The notes under the pieces are model-generated. The model was not told where the DNA came from. It did not search any database and worked only from the letters and a program-made list of their open reading frames with translations. This document shows, piece after piece, positions 23,042 through 30,740 of a stretch of 48,358 nucleotides of DNA; position 1 is the stretch's first letter, and each line of letters opens with the position of its first letter. The DNA is from Bacteriovoracaceae bacterium (GTDB taxonomy: Bacteria; Bdellovibrionota; Bacteriovoracia; Bacteriovoracales; Bacteriovoracaceae). Position numbers and translations under genes: made by a program. The DNA lies in assembly GCA_018675575.1 (NCBI GenBank), contig JABGXW010000005.1, forward strand, positions 1 to 48,358. The letters are read 5' to 3'.

Positions 23042-23290
23042 GCTGCCAAGATTTGCCTAACAGCTCTTTACAAGGAGTTAAAGGCCTCCGGGCTTCCTTC
23101 GAAGCCCGGGTTTTAGAAAATAATTTGAAGCATATCCATGCTAAGAAATATTCTTACTTGAAGGGAATGCCGAATCCATCCTACGTACCTCTATCCAAAG
23201 TCTCGGCAACATTCTGGTACATTGTATCTTTCAATATTGATACCAACTTGGCGACCATGCGCATCATTCAATAACAACAACTTAGCAAAG
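23040..23290 (+). ncRNA. Candidate structured non-coding RNA region
   Basis: The stretch 23007-23347 has no credible gene and is less AT-rich than other gaps. It contains a very stable hairpin at 23087-23110 (CCGGGCTTC, 4-nt loop, GAAGCCCGG) followed by TTTT. Further on, a bipartite stem is visible: GAATG (23165-23169) pairs with CATTC (23210-23214), and CCGA (23170-23173) pairs with TCGG (23203-23206). No match to tmRNA, RNase P, 6S, SRP RNA or GEMM riboswitch motifs was seen. Strand and ends are not known; plus is a guess from the T-run. A separate promoter for the next gene lies at 23295, so this is unlikely to be just its leader. Confidence 0.35.
23087..23114 (+). terminator. Strong hairpin with short T-run (terminator-like)
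   Basis: A nine-base-pair GC-rich stem (23088-23096 with 23101-23109) plus one possible T-G pair is followed by four T on the plus strand. It might end an upstream plus-strand transcript, but no gene lies on that strand directly before it. It may instead be a structural element of a small RNA. Confidence 0.4.
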
Positions 23291-23294
23291 TAAA

Positions 23295-23323
23295 TTGACC
23301 ACCGGATATGGCCCTAGTAGCAT
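23295..23323 (+). promoter_or_regulatory. Promoter of the TadG-like gene
   Basis: TTGACC (23295-23300, 5 of 6) and TAGCAT (23318-23323, 4 of 6) are separated by 17 bp. The start would be near 23330, giving a leader of about 18 bases. That leader is A-rich and lacks a clear ribosome binding site. Confidence 0.45.
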
Positions 23324-23347
23324 TAAGATACCAACAAAACATAATTT

Positions 23348-26032
23348 ATGAGTAAAAAGTCTAAAAAAACAATACAGGTTTTATTGAAAGAGAAAGGTCA
23401 ACTTTCTATCTTTTTGGGTATTACTGTTTCAGTCATCATTACCCTGCTGGCATTTGTAATCAATGTCGGACTTTTTGTTAAGGCAAAAATCAATCTTCAA
23501 AATGCAGTCGACGCTGGTGCTTGGTCAGGAGCTGCTGTCCAATCGAGACAATTATCAAATATTGCCTATATGAACTGGGAACTAAGAAACACCATGAAAG
23601 AATGGATGTTTAAATATTATGTTTTGGGACAAATGGGGATGACTAAACTTGGAATATCTTCTCCAGAAGTTAATGGAAGTGCAACTTTAGATTTTAAATT
23701 AAAAACCTTTGATCCATCAGACCCTGGAAATTCAGGTTCTGGAGACCCTTTTAATTTACCTACAATATGCATTCATTTTGGATCACCAAATAATATTTGT
23801 GAAATTTTTAATATTCCAGGTATACCTCGTTTTCCTACTGTAGGACTACCCGGAATTAGTGAGAGACATGAAACTTTTTTAAATTCAATTAGAGATATAA
23901 AATCTAGTGATTGCGCTGAAAGGTCTGCCATTAACCAGGGAACTGCAATGCTTTGGGCATACGGCACAGGATCAAATTTATTTGCAGATGCACCCGAAGT
24001 GGCCGCTGGCAGAATTGGAGCCTGGCCAGAGGCCTTAGAAATTGCTTTCAGAATTAGAAATTTGGAGGCCATAGTTAACCGAGCACCTGTGCCTGGAGCT
24101 ATTTGTCGGATTGGTTCTAACTGTACTTCGGTAACAGATTTGCAAAATCAATTCAGTCTTCCTCTAAATGAGAGACCCATTAAGGCGATGATGGGTGCCT
24201 TTAGAAATCTTTCTGGTGGTGCATTCAAAGCAACAAATTCAGATGCTTTTTCCGGAACATTTAAAATTACAGAACTGAAACCAAATATTGGCTCCGAAGT
24301 GGATCAAAATTCTTTAAGTGGTCTTCTCATCCCATCAAATAGAACCATTGCAGATGAGCCAGCACTTCGAAAATATTATTTAGACCTTCAAGTTTATCCT
24401 ATTAATTATGTGACTTATTACACCGCTTATTTTCAAAACAATGACACGATTGCAGGTGTTGTGGCAGAGGGTGCCTGCTATGGAACAAAGACAGCACTCC
24501 CTGTTCCAGGTTATATAACAGGATTTGCAAAAAATAATACTGTCATGACTTATTATGCAATTAAGGGCGAGGCAGATTTCATTGGGATGTTTTTCCCCTT
24601 TACTGAAACTGCTACCGGGATCAAACTTCAAGCCTATGCTGCTGCCAAACCTTTTGGAGGCAGAATTGGCCCTAAGCTTTTTGGAGTAAGTAGTAGTGGC
24701 AGAACAGTTATTCCTAGAGTAGATGACAACTTATCTAGGTCAGCGGCCTTTATAACCGGTGTGGACCCTCCGGCTACTTTTTCACCAGGAGCAATGCTTC
24801 CAGCGGAACAAAGCTTTTGGGCAAGCACAACAGCGAGCCAAATAGGTGGAGACCCTACAGAGGGAGGCCTAGTATTTGGCCTTCCAAATTTCACTTATGA
24901 TTTTCCAGAGGGTGCATTTACTAGTCTGGATTCACAGATTGGATCCACGCCTGTTGGCATTGTAGCATCTGGAACAACACCAGCTCCTTTAGGTCTCTAC
25001 GACCCAGTTCAGTACAAGCTCTTCAAAGCAAATCTTACTCCAGTCAATCCTGGAGATGTCTTGACTTCTCAGATGATTGATCAATCGATTGAAGGAGCAA
25101 GAAGAGCAACACGGTGGGATGCATTAAACTATCTGGTGCCAACTGTTTCAAGAACAGGTAATGGTGATGAGCTGATAGATACAATTCCAGTTGCAAACAT
25201 TTTAAGTTCGAAGGGTGTTTCAAAATATCACCTCTTTGCGCCTCTCATTACACAGGAACTTCTTTTTCAAAATGAAGATGACATCATCACGCAAGTAAAT
25301 AGGTTTTTAGATAACAATGATCAATCAATTGAAGCCTATCTAGATGCTTTAAAAGGAGCAGCAGAAGTAATTAAAACACTCGGACAGGGTGTGGTAGGAG
25401 GCGGAGGATATCAAGAAGCCTATGAAAGTATTTATCCTTTGGCTTCTGATCCTTTAGTAACTACCTTTAATGGAAGCCCTGCCTGTAAAAGTATGGCCCA
25501 TAAGTTTAAATTCTTTTTTACATTAGATAACAGCACCCAGGGCTGTGATCAAGAGATAACACCTATTAAACAAATGATGAGAGAATATTTTTCTATAGGT
25601 GGAATTGGTGCTGCTAATCAGGTTTATGGGGATCAATTCTCTTTTAATTTATATTATGAAAGTTCCTTTGCAGTAGATCCTGCTCCAGGGGCTACTGGGC
25701 AAGCAACCGCCTTCAACAAGCTTCTCCACTCTGGTTATCAGCCAGGTCCTAGAACAGGTGCCTCTGAAACAGGACAAACTATACATCCTATAAAAGGAAC
25801 AGTGTTGGGACTTTCCAAAAGAAATTTTTATTCGACAAAGTTAATTTCTATGTCAAAAGTTACTCAGGGCGGAACAGCAACTTTCTCCGACCAACCTATT
25901 TACCAAGAAAAAGACCAACTGGGTTATAATCCAATCCCTAATGAAATTAGACCTGGCGATAATAATTTCATTAATACACTTAACTCCAGCGACCTCTCTG
26001 AATTCGGCGACGCGTCAACACTAGCGTTTTAA
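23348..26032 (+). CDS. Very large TadE/TadG-like pilus-assembly or surface protein
   Basis: This 894-residue protein begins with a basic segment and one hydrophobic helix: the KGQLSIFLGITVSVIITLLAF start, then a block ending in AVDAGAWSGAAVQSRQLS. This is the Tad/TadG-type N terminus, where the helix anchors the protein and the rest lies outside the inner membrane. The remaining 830 residues are rich in Gly, Ser, Pro and Thr, contain paired cysteines (for example CIHFGSPNNIC and CRIGSNC), and show no von Willebrand domain that I can recognise. No other tad genes are in the window. It likely takes part in a Flp/Tad-type pilus or a secreted surface structure. The start ATG has no Shine-Dalgarno. 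Confidence 0.7.
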   Translation: MSKKSKKTIQVLLKEKGQLSIFLGITVSVIITLLAFVINVGLFVKAKINLQNAVDAGAWSGAAVQSRQLSNIAYMNWELRNTMKEWMFKYYVLGQMGMTKLGISSPEVNGSATLDFKLKTFDPSDPGNSGSGDPFNLPTICIHFGSPNNICEIFNIPGIPRFPTVGLPGISERHETFLNSIRDIKSSDCAERSAINQGTAMLWAYGTGSNLFADAPEVAAGRIGAWPEALEIAFRIRNLEAIVNRAPVPGAICRIGSNCTSVTDLQNQFSLPLNERPIKAMMGAFRNLSGGAFKATNSDAFSGTFKITELKPNIGSEVDQNSLSGLLIPSNRTIADEPALRKYYLDLQVYPINYVTYYTAYFQNNDTIAGVVAEGACYGTKTALPVPGYITGFAKNNTVMTYYAIKGEADFIGMFFPFTETATGIKLQAYAAAKPFGGRIGPKLFGVSSSGRTVIPRVDDNLSRSAAFITGVDPPATFSPGAMLPAEQSFWASTTASQIGGDPTEGGLVFGLPNFTYDFPEGAFTSLDSQIGSTPVGIVASGTTPAPLGLYDPVQYKLFKANLTPVNPGDVLTSQMIDQSIEGARRATRWDALNYLVPTVSRTGNGDELIDTIPVANILSSKGVSKYHLFAPLITQELLFQNEDDIITQVNRFLDNNDQSIEAYLDALKGAAEVIKTLGQGVVGGGGYQEAYESIYPLASDPLVTTFNGSPACKSMAHKFKFFFTLDNSTQGCDQEITPIKQMMREYFSIGGIGAANQVYGDQFSFNLYYESSFAVDPAPGATGQATAFNKLLHSGYQPGPRTGASETGQTIHPIKGTVLGLSKRNFYSTKLISMSKVTQGGTATFSDQPIYQEKDQLGYNPIPNEIRPGDNNFINTLNSSDLSEFGDASTLAF

Positions 26033-26117
26033 GCTCAAGCCCTTTTTAATCGAAATGACTCAGTGTTCGGTATAAAAATACCTTCAAAAAAGAGTCCTTT
26101 CTATATATACTTCATTG

Positions 26118-26966
26118 GTGAATTTATTTAAAAAAATCGTCGAAACACTCTCAAACAACAAGGATAAAAAAGTGGCCAAGAAAAAAGCAACAAAAAAGAA
26201 AACAGCAAAAAAGAAAGTTGTTAAGAAAAAAGCTACAAAGAAGAAAGTTGTAAAGAAAAAGGCAACAAAAAAGAAAGCTGTAAAGAAAAAGGCAACAAAA
26301 AAGAAAGCTGCCAAGAAGAAAGTTGCTAAGAAAAAAACTACAAAAAAGAAAGTTGCCAAGAAAAAAACTACAAAAAAGAAAGTTGCCAAGAAAAAAACTA
26401 CAAAAAAGAAAGTTGCCAAGAAAAAAGCTACAAAAAAGAAAGTTGCCAAGAAAAAAGCTACAAAAAAGAAAGTTGCCAAGAAAAAAGCTACAAAAAAGAA
26501 AGTTGCTAAAAAAACTGTCGTCAAGAAAAAGGCTTTAACTGAAGCTGAACAAAAAAAGCTCCTAAAAGAACAGGCCATTAAAAGATATAAAGAAAAAAAT
26601 AAAATAGAAATTCCAGAAGATATTGAAGAAGAAAAGGATACTAAGGCCCCAGAGGTCGTTCAATTAACCTCAGAGTCCCAAGATGAGTCCCAAGATGAAA
26701 ATAAAAATGTTACAGATATTCCTGAGGATGAAGCTGGAGACAGTGTTAATTCCGAAACGAGCTCTTCTAAATCATCTGAAAGCTTAAGCCAAGAATATAA
26801 TCCAGATGACGAATCCGGAGACGAATCATCAGGGGAATACGGCTATGGCTGGGGATATAAAGATGCCTTCGACAAGCCAGATGATGAAGAGACTCCGAAT
26901 CAAATGGATGAAGATGAAATGTATGCTGCAGGATTAGATAAGAAAAAGTCTTCAGAAGAAGCATAA
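26118..26966 (+). CDS. Lysine-repeat histone-H1-like protein with acidic tail
   Basis: The product has about 282 residues. After a short hydrophobic start ([12 protein letters not shown]), residues 18-138 form an almost uninterrupted array of five-residue units (VA, AT, TT or VV followed by KKK), like the C-terminal tail of histone H1 and bacterial AlgP or HctB-type proteins. The remaining half is strongly acidic (Glu, Asp, Ser) with a [18 protein letters not shown] segment near the end. The basic array probably binds DNA, RNA or polyphosphate, and the acidic tail could balance or regulate that. The start is GTG at 26118 or TTG at 26115; neither has a ribosome site, but TATATA stands eight bases upstream. 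Two bases separate it from the glutaredoxin gene. Confidence 0.7.
   Translation: MNLFKKIVETLSNNKDKKVAKKKATKKKTAKKKVVKKKATKKKVVKKKATKKKAVKKKATKKKAAKKKVAKKKTTKKKVAKKKTTKKKVAKKKTTKKKVAKKKATKKKVAKKKATKKKVAKKKATKKKVAKKTVVKKKALTEAEQKKLLKEQAIKRYKEKNKIEIPEDIEEEKDTKAPEVVQLTSESQDESQDENKNVTDIPEDEAGDSVNSETSSSKSSESLSQEYNPDDESGDESSGEYGYGWGYKDAFDKPDDEETPNQMDEDEMYAAGLDKKKSSEEA
26319..26498 (+). repeat. Six near-identical 30-bp tandem repeats
   Basis: Six consecutive 30-bp units start at 26319, 26349, 26379, 26409, 26439 and 26469. They differ only at one C/T and one A/G position, and each encodes VAKKK plus TTKKK or ATKKK. Less regular 15-bp units flank them on both sides (about 26172-26540). The near identity implies recent duplication; copy number is likely to vary between strains and the region is prone to assembly collapse. 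Confidence 0.9.
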
Positions 26967-26968
26967 GA

Positions 26969-27220
26969 ATGAAGCTCGAGCTTTTTTATTTTAACTCTTG
27001 CCCCTTTTGTCAATATGTCCTAGAAGTGCTTCAGAATCTTGATATCAAAGTAGATATGCTTGATATTCATGAGAACCAAGAAAACCTTACGAGACTCATG
27101 GCCGACACGAGAAGAAAAACGGTCCCTTGTCTTTACATCGATAATCAACCAATGTTTGAGTCCACTGATATTATTAATTGGCTTCAAGCAAACAAAAGTA
27201 AGCTACCGCTAAATAATTAG
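26969..27220 (+). CDS. Glutaredoxin-like protein
   Basis: This 83-residue thioredoxin-fold protein has the glutaredoxin active site CPFC at residues 11-14 (FNSCPFCQYV), the cis-proline strand KTVPCLYIDNQPMFESTDI, and a final helix typical of the GST N-terminal/glutaredoxin fold. A third Cys precedes the cis-proline loop. It starts two bases behind the lysine-repeat gene and ends 13 bases before the HD phosphohydrolase gene, so the three are very likely one transcript. It should act as a dithiol reductant in the cytoplasm. Confidence 0.88.
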   Translation: MKLELFYFNSCPFCQYVLEVLQNLDIKVDMLDIHENQENLTRLMADTRRKTVPCLYIDNQPMFESTDIINWLQANKSKLPLNN

Positions 27221-27233
27221 ATGAGGAATATCA

Positions 27234-28538
27234 TTGGAAATAAGAGACCCCGTTCATGGATCAATTCATATACTCAAAGAAGAAGTTCCCATCATTCGAG
27301 ATAATTTCTTTCAGCGCCTAAGAAATATAAAACAATTAGGCTTTTCAGATTACGTTTTTCCTGGTGCTACTCATACCCGCTTCCTACACTCAATTGGAGT
27401 TATGAATGTAGGGACAAAAGCATTTGATAAACTTTTTCCTAGTGAAACAACAAATATTGAATTTATGAGGTTAAGAGAAACTTTTAAGCTAGCCTGCCTA
27501 CTACATGATGTCGGCCATGCTCCATTAAGTCATTCTACAGAAACAGTTATGCCTTCATTGTCGAGCCTTTGTATTCCAAAGAACTTCTTAGCGGAAAATG
27601 ATCTTCTCATAAATCGACAAGCAACCCATGAAGACTATACAATTAAAGCGATTGCAGATAGTGACTTTTCAGAATCTTTCAGCTTAATTGAGAAAAAATT
27701 TGGTGTTTCAAGACAGCATGTTGCCGAACTCATTCAAGGCCATACTACCGATAAAGAATATTTTATAATAAACAATAAGAACTATTTCCCAATTCTACAC
27801 CAACTAGTATCCAGTGAAATGGATTGTGATAGAATGGACTACCTACTACGAGATAGTTATTTTTGTGGTGTAAGTTATGGCCATTACGATTTAGACTGGC
27901 TTCTTGATAATTTAGAACAATGTGAAGTAAACAATCAAATATTTCTTGGAATTAGCGAACGAGCTGTTGTGACTTTTGATGACTTTTTACTCAGTCGATA
28001 TCATATGTTTGTTATGGTTTATTTCCATTATAGATCCGTTTGTCTTGAGCAATTGTTATATAAATATTTTTCTAGCTCTCCAGGGGAGTATTCTATTCCT
28101 GCAAATATTAATGATTATATAAAACATGATGATCATTTTTTAATGAAGGTCATGAGAGAAAGTAAAAATAAGTATGCTCAACAAATTGTAAAAAATAAGA
28201 TTCCTCAAAAAATATTTGAATCATTTAATAATATGCAATTAATAAAACTTGGTCGAATTCAGTCTTACCTTGAAAGCGAAAATATTGAGTTTATCAGATG
28301 CTCTTCCTCTTCCAGATTGTCAAAATATTATACCAGTGACTCTCAAAGTGATAATTATTCTTTAAGAGTAGTTAGGAGCTTATTTGATTGTGATAGTAAG
28401 TCCTATACTGACATCAATCAGGCGACTGAATTATTCCTTAAATTTTCAGAATCACACGGAGTCAATAGGCTTCATTGTGACTTGACCAGTATTTCAACTG
28501 CCCAACATAAAGAATTGAGGTTACTGATACGGTCCTAA
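27234..28538 (+). CDS. HD-domain phosphohydrolase of the dGTPase/SAMHD1-like group
   Basis: This 434-residue protein starts with TTG, preceded by GAGG seven bases upstream. The opening IRDPVHGSIHI is the signature of the SAMHD1/YdhJ-like branch, followed by RFLHSIGVMNVG, LLHDVGHAPLSHSTE (His91-Asp92) and the later SSEMDCDRMDYLLRDS, which supplies the last metal-binding Asp. RLRNIKQLG near residue 30 is typical too. Such enzymes cut dNTPs to nucleosides plus triphosphate; several bacterial ones serve phage defence or nucleotide pool control. It probably shares a transcript with the glutaredoxin. Substrate preference cannot be told from sequence. Confidence 0.88.
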   Translation: MEIRDPVHGSIHILKEEVPIIRDNFFQRLRNIKQLGFSDYVFPGATHTRFLHSIGVMNVGTKAFDKLFPSETTNIEFMRLRETFKLACLLHDVGHAPLSHSTETVMPSLSSLCIPKNFLAENDLLINRQATHEDYTIKAIADSDFSESFSLIEKKFGVSRQHVAELIQGHTTDKEYFIINNKNYFPILHQLVSSEMDCDRMDYLLRDSYFCGVSYGHYDLDWLLDNLEQCEVNNQIFLGISERAVVTFDDFLLSRYHMFVMVYFHYRSVCLEQLLYKYFSSSPGEYSIPANINDYIKHDDHFLMKVMRESKNKYAQQIVKNKIPQKIFESFNNMQLIKLGRIQSYLESENIEFIRCSSSSRLSKYYTSDSQSDNYSLRVVRSLFDCDSKSYTDINQATELFLKFSESHGVNRLHCDLTSISTAQHKELRLLIRS

Positions 28539-28542
28539 TATA

Positions 28543-28571
28543 TTGAGCTTTTCTGCTTTATCTGGGATAAT
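28543..28571 (+). promoter_or_regulatory. Candidate leaderless promoter for the gene at 28580
   Basis: TTGAGC (28543-28548, 4 of 6) and GATAAT (28566-28571, 5 of 6) are separated by 17 bp. The ATG at 28580 lies eight bases behind the -10, so transcription would begin at or beside it. There is no proper ribosome site. Confidence 0.45.
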
Positions 28572-28579
28572 TCATATTA

Positions 28580-29266
28580 ATGAAAAAGTTCTCAATTAAT
28601 ATTTTATTAACATTGATTTACCTTGGTTTATCCAAAAGCTTTTCACCATCAGAGCAACATTCCCCCTATTTGATTGATAAACGAGTTTTTTCAAGTTTTT
28701 TTACAGATGCCCCTATAGAAGTGATTCTTTTAGATTCTTTTCAAACAGGATTTCTCATTAAAACTTATTTTCAAAAGTTCAAAGTTTTTTATGGCTTCAA
28801 ACCACCTGAGATTCAAATATTAAGAACCTCTCCTGAATTTTGGAATAAGAACATTAAAAATCTTGGTATGTCATTATTTAGAAGAATCAAGAAGGACCAA
28901 CCAAGCAACACAACTCCAATGCCTCCAGGAGCATTATTTATAGGCAATATGTCTTTTGGAAGCTGGCATTTACAAAATGATGGACAAAAATATTGGAAAT
29001 TTTTCAGAGCTTATCGACATTTTCCAAAAAATTTCTCGTGGAAAAAGTTCATTCCATCATATAAGTTTTTTACAAAAATGAATATTCATTTACAGCATGA
29101 ACAAGAGTTTTACGGACTAAATAATGAATTTGGTGCCACAGGATCAATCACAAAACAAACCTTTAAAAATACATTCGACATAGCAAATAATAATAATATA
29201 AAAGTAGAAATTAAAACACATTTTAATAAATTTTTTAAGACACCAGTCTGGAAAAAAGAACAATAG
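28580..29266 (+). CDS. Exported protein of unknown function
   Basis: This 228-residue protein has a hydrophobic signal-like start (MKKFSINILLTLIYLGLSKSF) and a basic, aromatic-rich body (many Phe, Lys and Trp; segments FRAYRHFPKNFSWKKF and NMSFGSWHLQND). It has no cysteine. No domain is recognised. It is followed nine bases later by a polytopic membrane protein, so the two are probably a unit. The high content of Phe/Lys near the C terminus suggests attachment to membranes or envelope, but this is inference. Confidence 0.6.
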   Translation: MKKFSINILLTLIYLGLSKSFSPSEQHSPYLIDKRVFSSFFTDAPIEVILLDSFQTGFLIKTYFQKFKVFYGFKPPEIQILRTSPEFWNKNIKNLGMSLFRRIKKDQPSNTTPMPPGALFIGNMSFGSWHLQNDGQKYWKFFRAYRHFPKNFSWKKFIPSYKFFTKMNIHLQHEQEFYGLNNEFGATGSITKQTFKNTFDIANNNNIKVEIKTHFNKFFKTPVWKKEQ

Positions 29267-29274
29267 AGTAAATT

Positions 29275-30180
29275 ATGAATGAATTATTTGATAAATTAAT
29301 TTTACGAGTTATTTTCACACTTTTTATGATTGCATTACTCTATGCCTATCGCTACGCGCACGCCATCCTCTACCCTTCTGCAAAACAAAAACTGTTAAAA
29401 CGCTTTTATCCTTCAAAAAATAGTTCCGATACAATTCACCTCATGTCTCGTATTTTAGGCATTGGAATCATTTTCAGTGAATTTTATTTCTTTATAAGTG
29501 ATGGGATCATCTATGCTTTGATAGATTTTTTCATTGAGTCTTCACTCGCTTTTTCTATGTTCCTGCTTTCTATCTTCATTTTGGATAGCATTGTTCTCTA
29601 TAACTTTGAATTTGAAGAGGAAATATTAAAAAAGAAGAATTTTGCTTACGCTATTGTTTCTTTAACTCACTCTCTATGTGCCGCATATTTAATAAAGCTT
29701 GTCTTAGCTGTTTCAAACCACTCTTTGATTATGTTTATATTTTTATGGCTCTTTGCAATAGTACTGATAGGTTTTTCTACAAAAACTTTTGAGTACTTAT
29801 CCAAACTTCCCTTTAATCGATTATTGGTTCAAAAGAATCTAGGCGTTTCAATCTCTTACCTAGGATTCTTATTTGGTTGGACCTTAATTATTACCTCTGC
29901 GCTTAATAATCAGCTAGTGGACGTCAGCTGGTATTCGGTACAAACCTTAATTAAAGTTGTTCTCTCTCTTATTATAATTCCAATATTTAGGAAGGGCCTA
30001 ATTATAGTCTTTAAACTGCAAGAAGAAGTAACTCCGGATCTAACTTCAGAAGGTTCGGATCACCAAATTCAAAGTGTAGGATATGGTGTATTCGAGGGAT
30101 TCTCATTCTTGTCAAGCTGCTACCTAACAACAGTCATTACTGGTAATATACATTTTGGTACTTTTTACCCTATTTTTTAA
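29275..30180 (+). CDS. Polytopic membrane protein, DUF350-like
   Basis: This 301-residue protein has seven to eight hydrophobic segments. Two halves seem to follow the same plan. The first includes FEFEEEILKKKNFAYAIVSL followed by a helix. The second has LQEEVTPDLTSEGSDHQIQ, then YGVFEGFSFLSSCYLTTV. This layout, an acidic loop followed by a helix after (N/Y)xAxxI, resembles the duplicated DUF350 (UPF0719) family of unknown function. The match is by eye and is moderate only. It is probably co-expressed with the preceding exported protein gene. Confidence 0.55.
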   Translation: MNELFDKLILRVIFTLFMIALLYAYRYAHAILYPSAKQKLLKRFYPSKNSSDTIHLMSRILGIGIIFSEFYFFISDGIIYALIDFFIESSLAFSMFLLSIFILDSIVLYNFEFEEEILKKKNFAYAIVSLTHSLCAAYLIKLVLAVSNHSLIMFIFLWLFAIVLIGFSTKTFEYLSKLPFNRLLVQKNLGVSISYLGFLFGWTLIITSALNNQLVDVSWYSVQTLIKVVLSLIIIPIFRKGLIIVFKLQEEVTPDLTSEGSDHQIQSVGYGVFEGFSFLSSCYLTTVITGNIHFGTFYPIF

Positions 30181-30224
30181 TCCCAATCATTTTGGTACAA
30201 TTTAGATTACGCTAAAGGTTAACT

Positions 30225-30740
30225 ATGAATCTAAATATACTTCAAACACTCGAGTACATTAATTCAAGGCTCTCTAATATCGAAAAGAATATTGCAAAGC
30301 TCGATGAAAAAGTAGAGTTCTCAATTGCTTTACAAAGAAACCACCTTCTTAGAATTAAAAATGGTGGATTCATAGATGACAATATGATTCTTATGGGAAC
30401 TCCCTATAATGACATCAATCCCAAACGAGCATATCAAATCTGGAATAATCCTGACTCTGATTTTTTCTTACTCGATGTCACTTCAGATACATTTAATTCA
30501 GATTTAAGAATTGATGAAGCAGTTCATATCCCCTTAGAACAACTTTCACGTAGGTATTGTGAACTTCAATCTAAGACTACACCGATTTTAATCATTTCAG
30601 AAAGGGGACTAAGGTCAATTCAGGCATCTGAAATGTTAGTTAGAAAAGGATTTTACAATATCAATAATATATCTGGTGGTTATGAATTTTGGGTTGGAAA
30701 AAATAGACGAAATCAGCCCAAAGCAGGGCCAGTTACATGA
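30225..30740 (+). CDS. Rhodanese-like protein with Ser in place of the catalytic Cys
   Basis: This 171-residue protein has an N-terminal coiled coil (about residues 8-40, heptad pattern in NSRLSNIEKNIAKLDEKV) followed by a rhodanese domain (about 58-165). The domain shows FFLLDVTSD, AVHIPLEQLSRR and the end NINNISGGYEFW. The active-site loop normally reads CxxGxRS; here it is SERGLRS, with Ser125 where the persulfide cysteine belongs. Sulfur transfer is therefore unlikely, and binding or scaffold functions are more likely. An AAAGG ribosome site precedes the ATG. Confidence 0.8.
   Translation: MNLNILQTLEYINSRLSNIEKNIAKLDEKVEFSIALQRNHLLRIKNGGFIDDNMILMGTPYNDINPKRAYQIWNNPDSDFFLLDVTSDTFNSDLRIDEAVHIPLEQLSRRYCELQSKTTPILIISERGLRSIQASEMLVRKGFYNINNISGGYEFWVGKNRRNQPKAGPVT

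Noticed and set aside
23080-23115. tRNA T-arm or SRP RNA tip at the GAAGGAAGC-like hairpin
   Set aside because: No D-arm, anticodon arm or acceptor stem surrounds it, and the SRP consensus loop is not complete on either strand.
23053-23274. Plus-strand ORF of 73 codons in the non-coding stretch
   Set aside because: It spans the strong hairpin, has no ribosome site, and its amino-acid composition does not resemble the neighbours.
23305-23325. Possible sigma54 site (TGGCCC followed by GCAT) before the TadG-like gene
   Set aside because: The -12 element lacks the needed TTGC and a sigma70-type promoter fits the same place better.
26172-26540. Regularly spaced repeats that could be mistaken for a CRISPR array
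   Set aside because: Units are directly adjacent with no unique spacers and translate in frame as a lysine-rich array; there are no cas genes.
26084-26578. Long minus-strand ORF rich in Phe and Ala opposite the lysine-repeat gene
   Set aside because: It is the mirror of the AAG-rich repeats (CTT codons read as Phe/Leu-type units) and has no ribosome site or plausible protein character.
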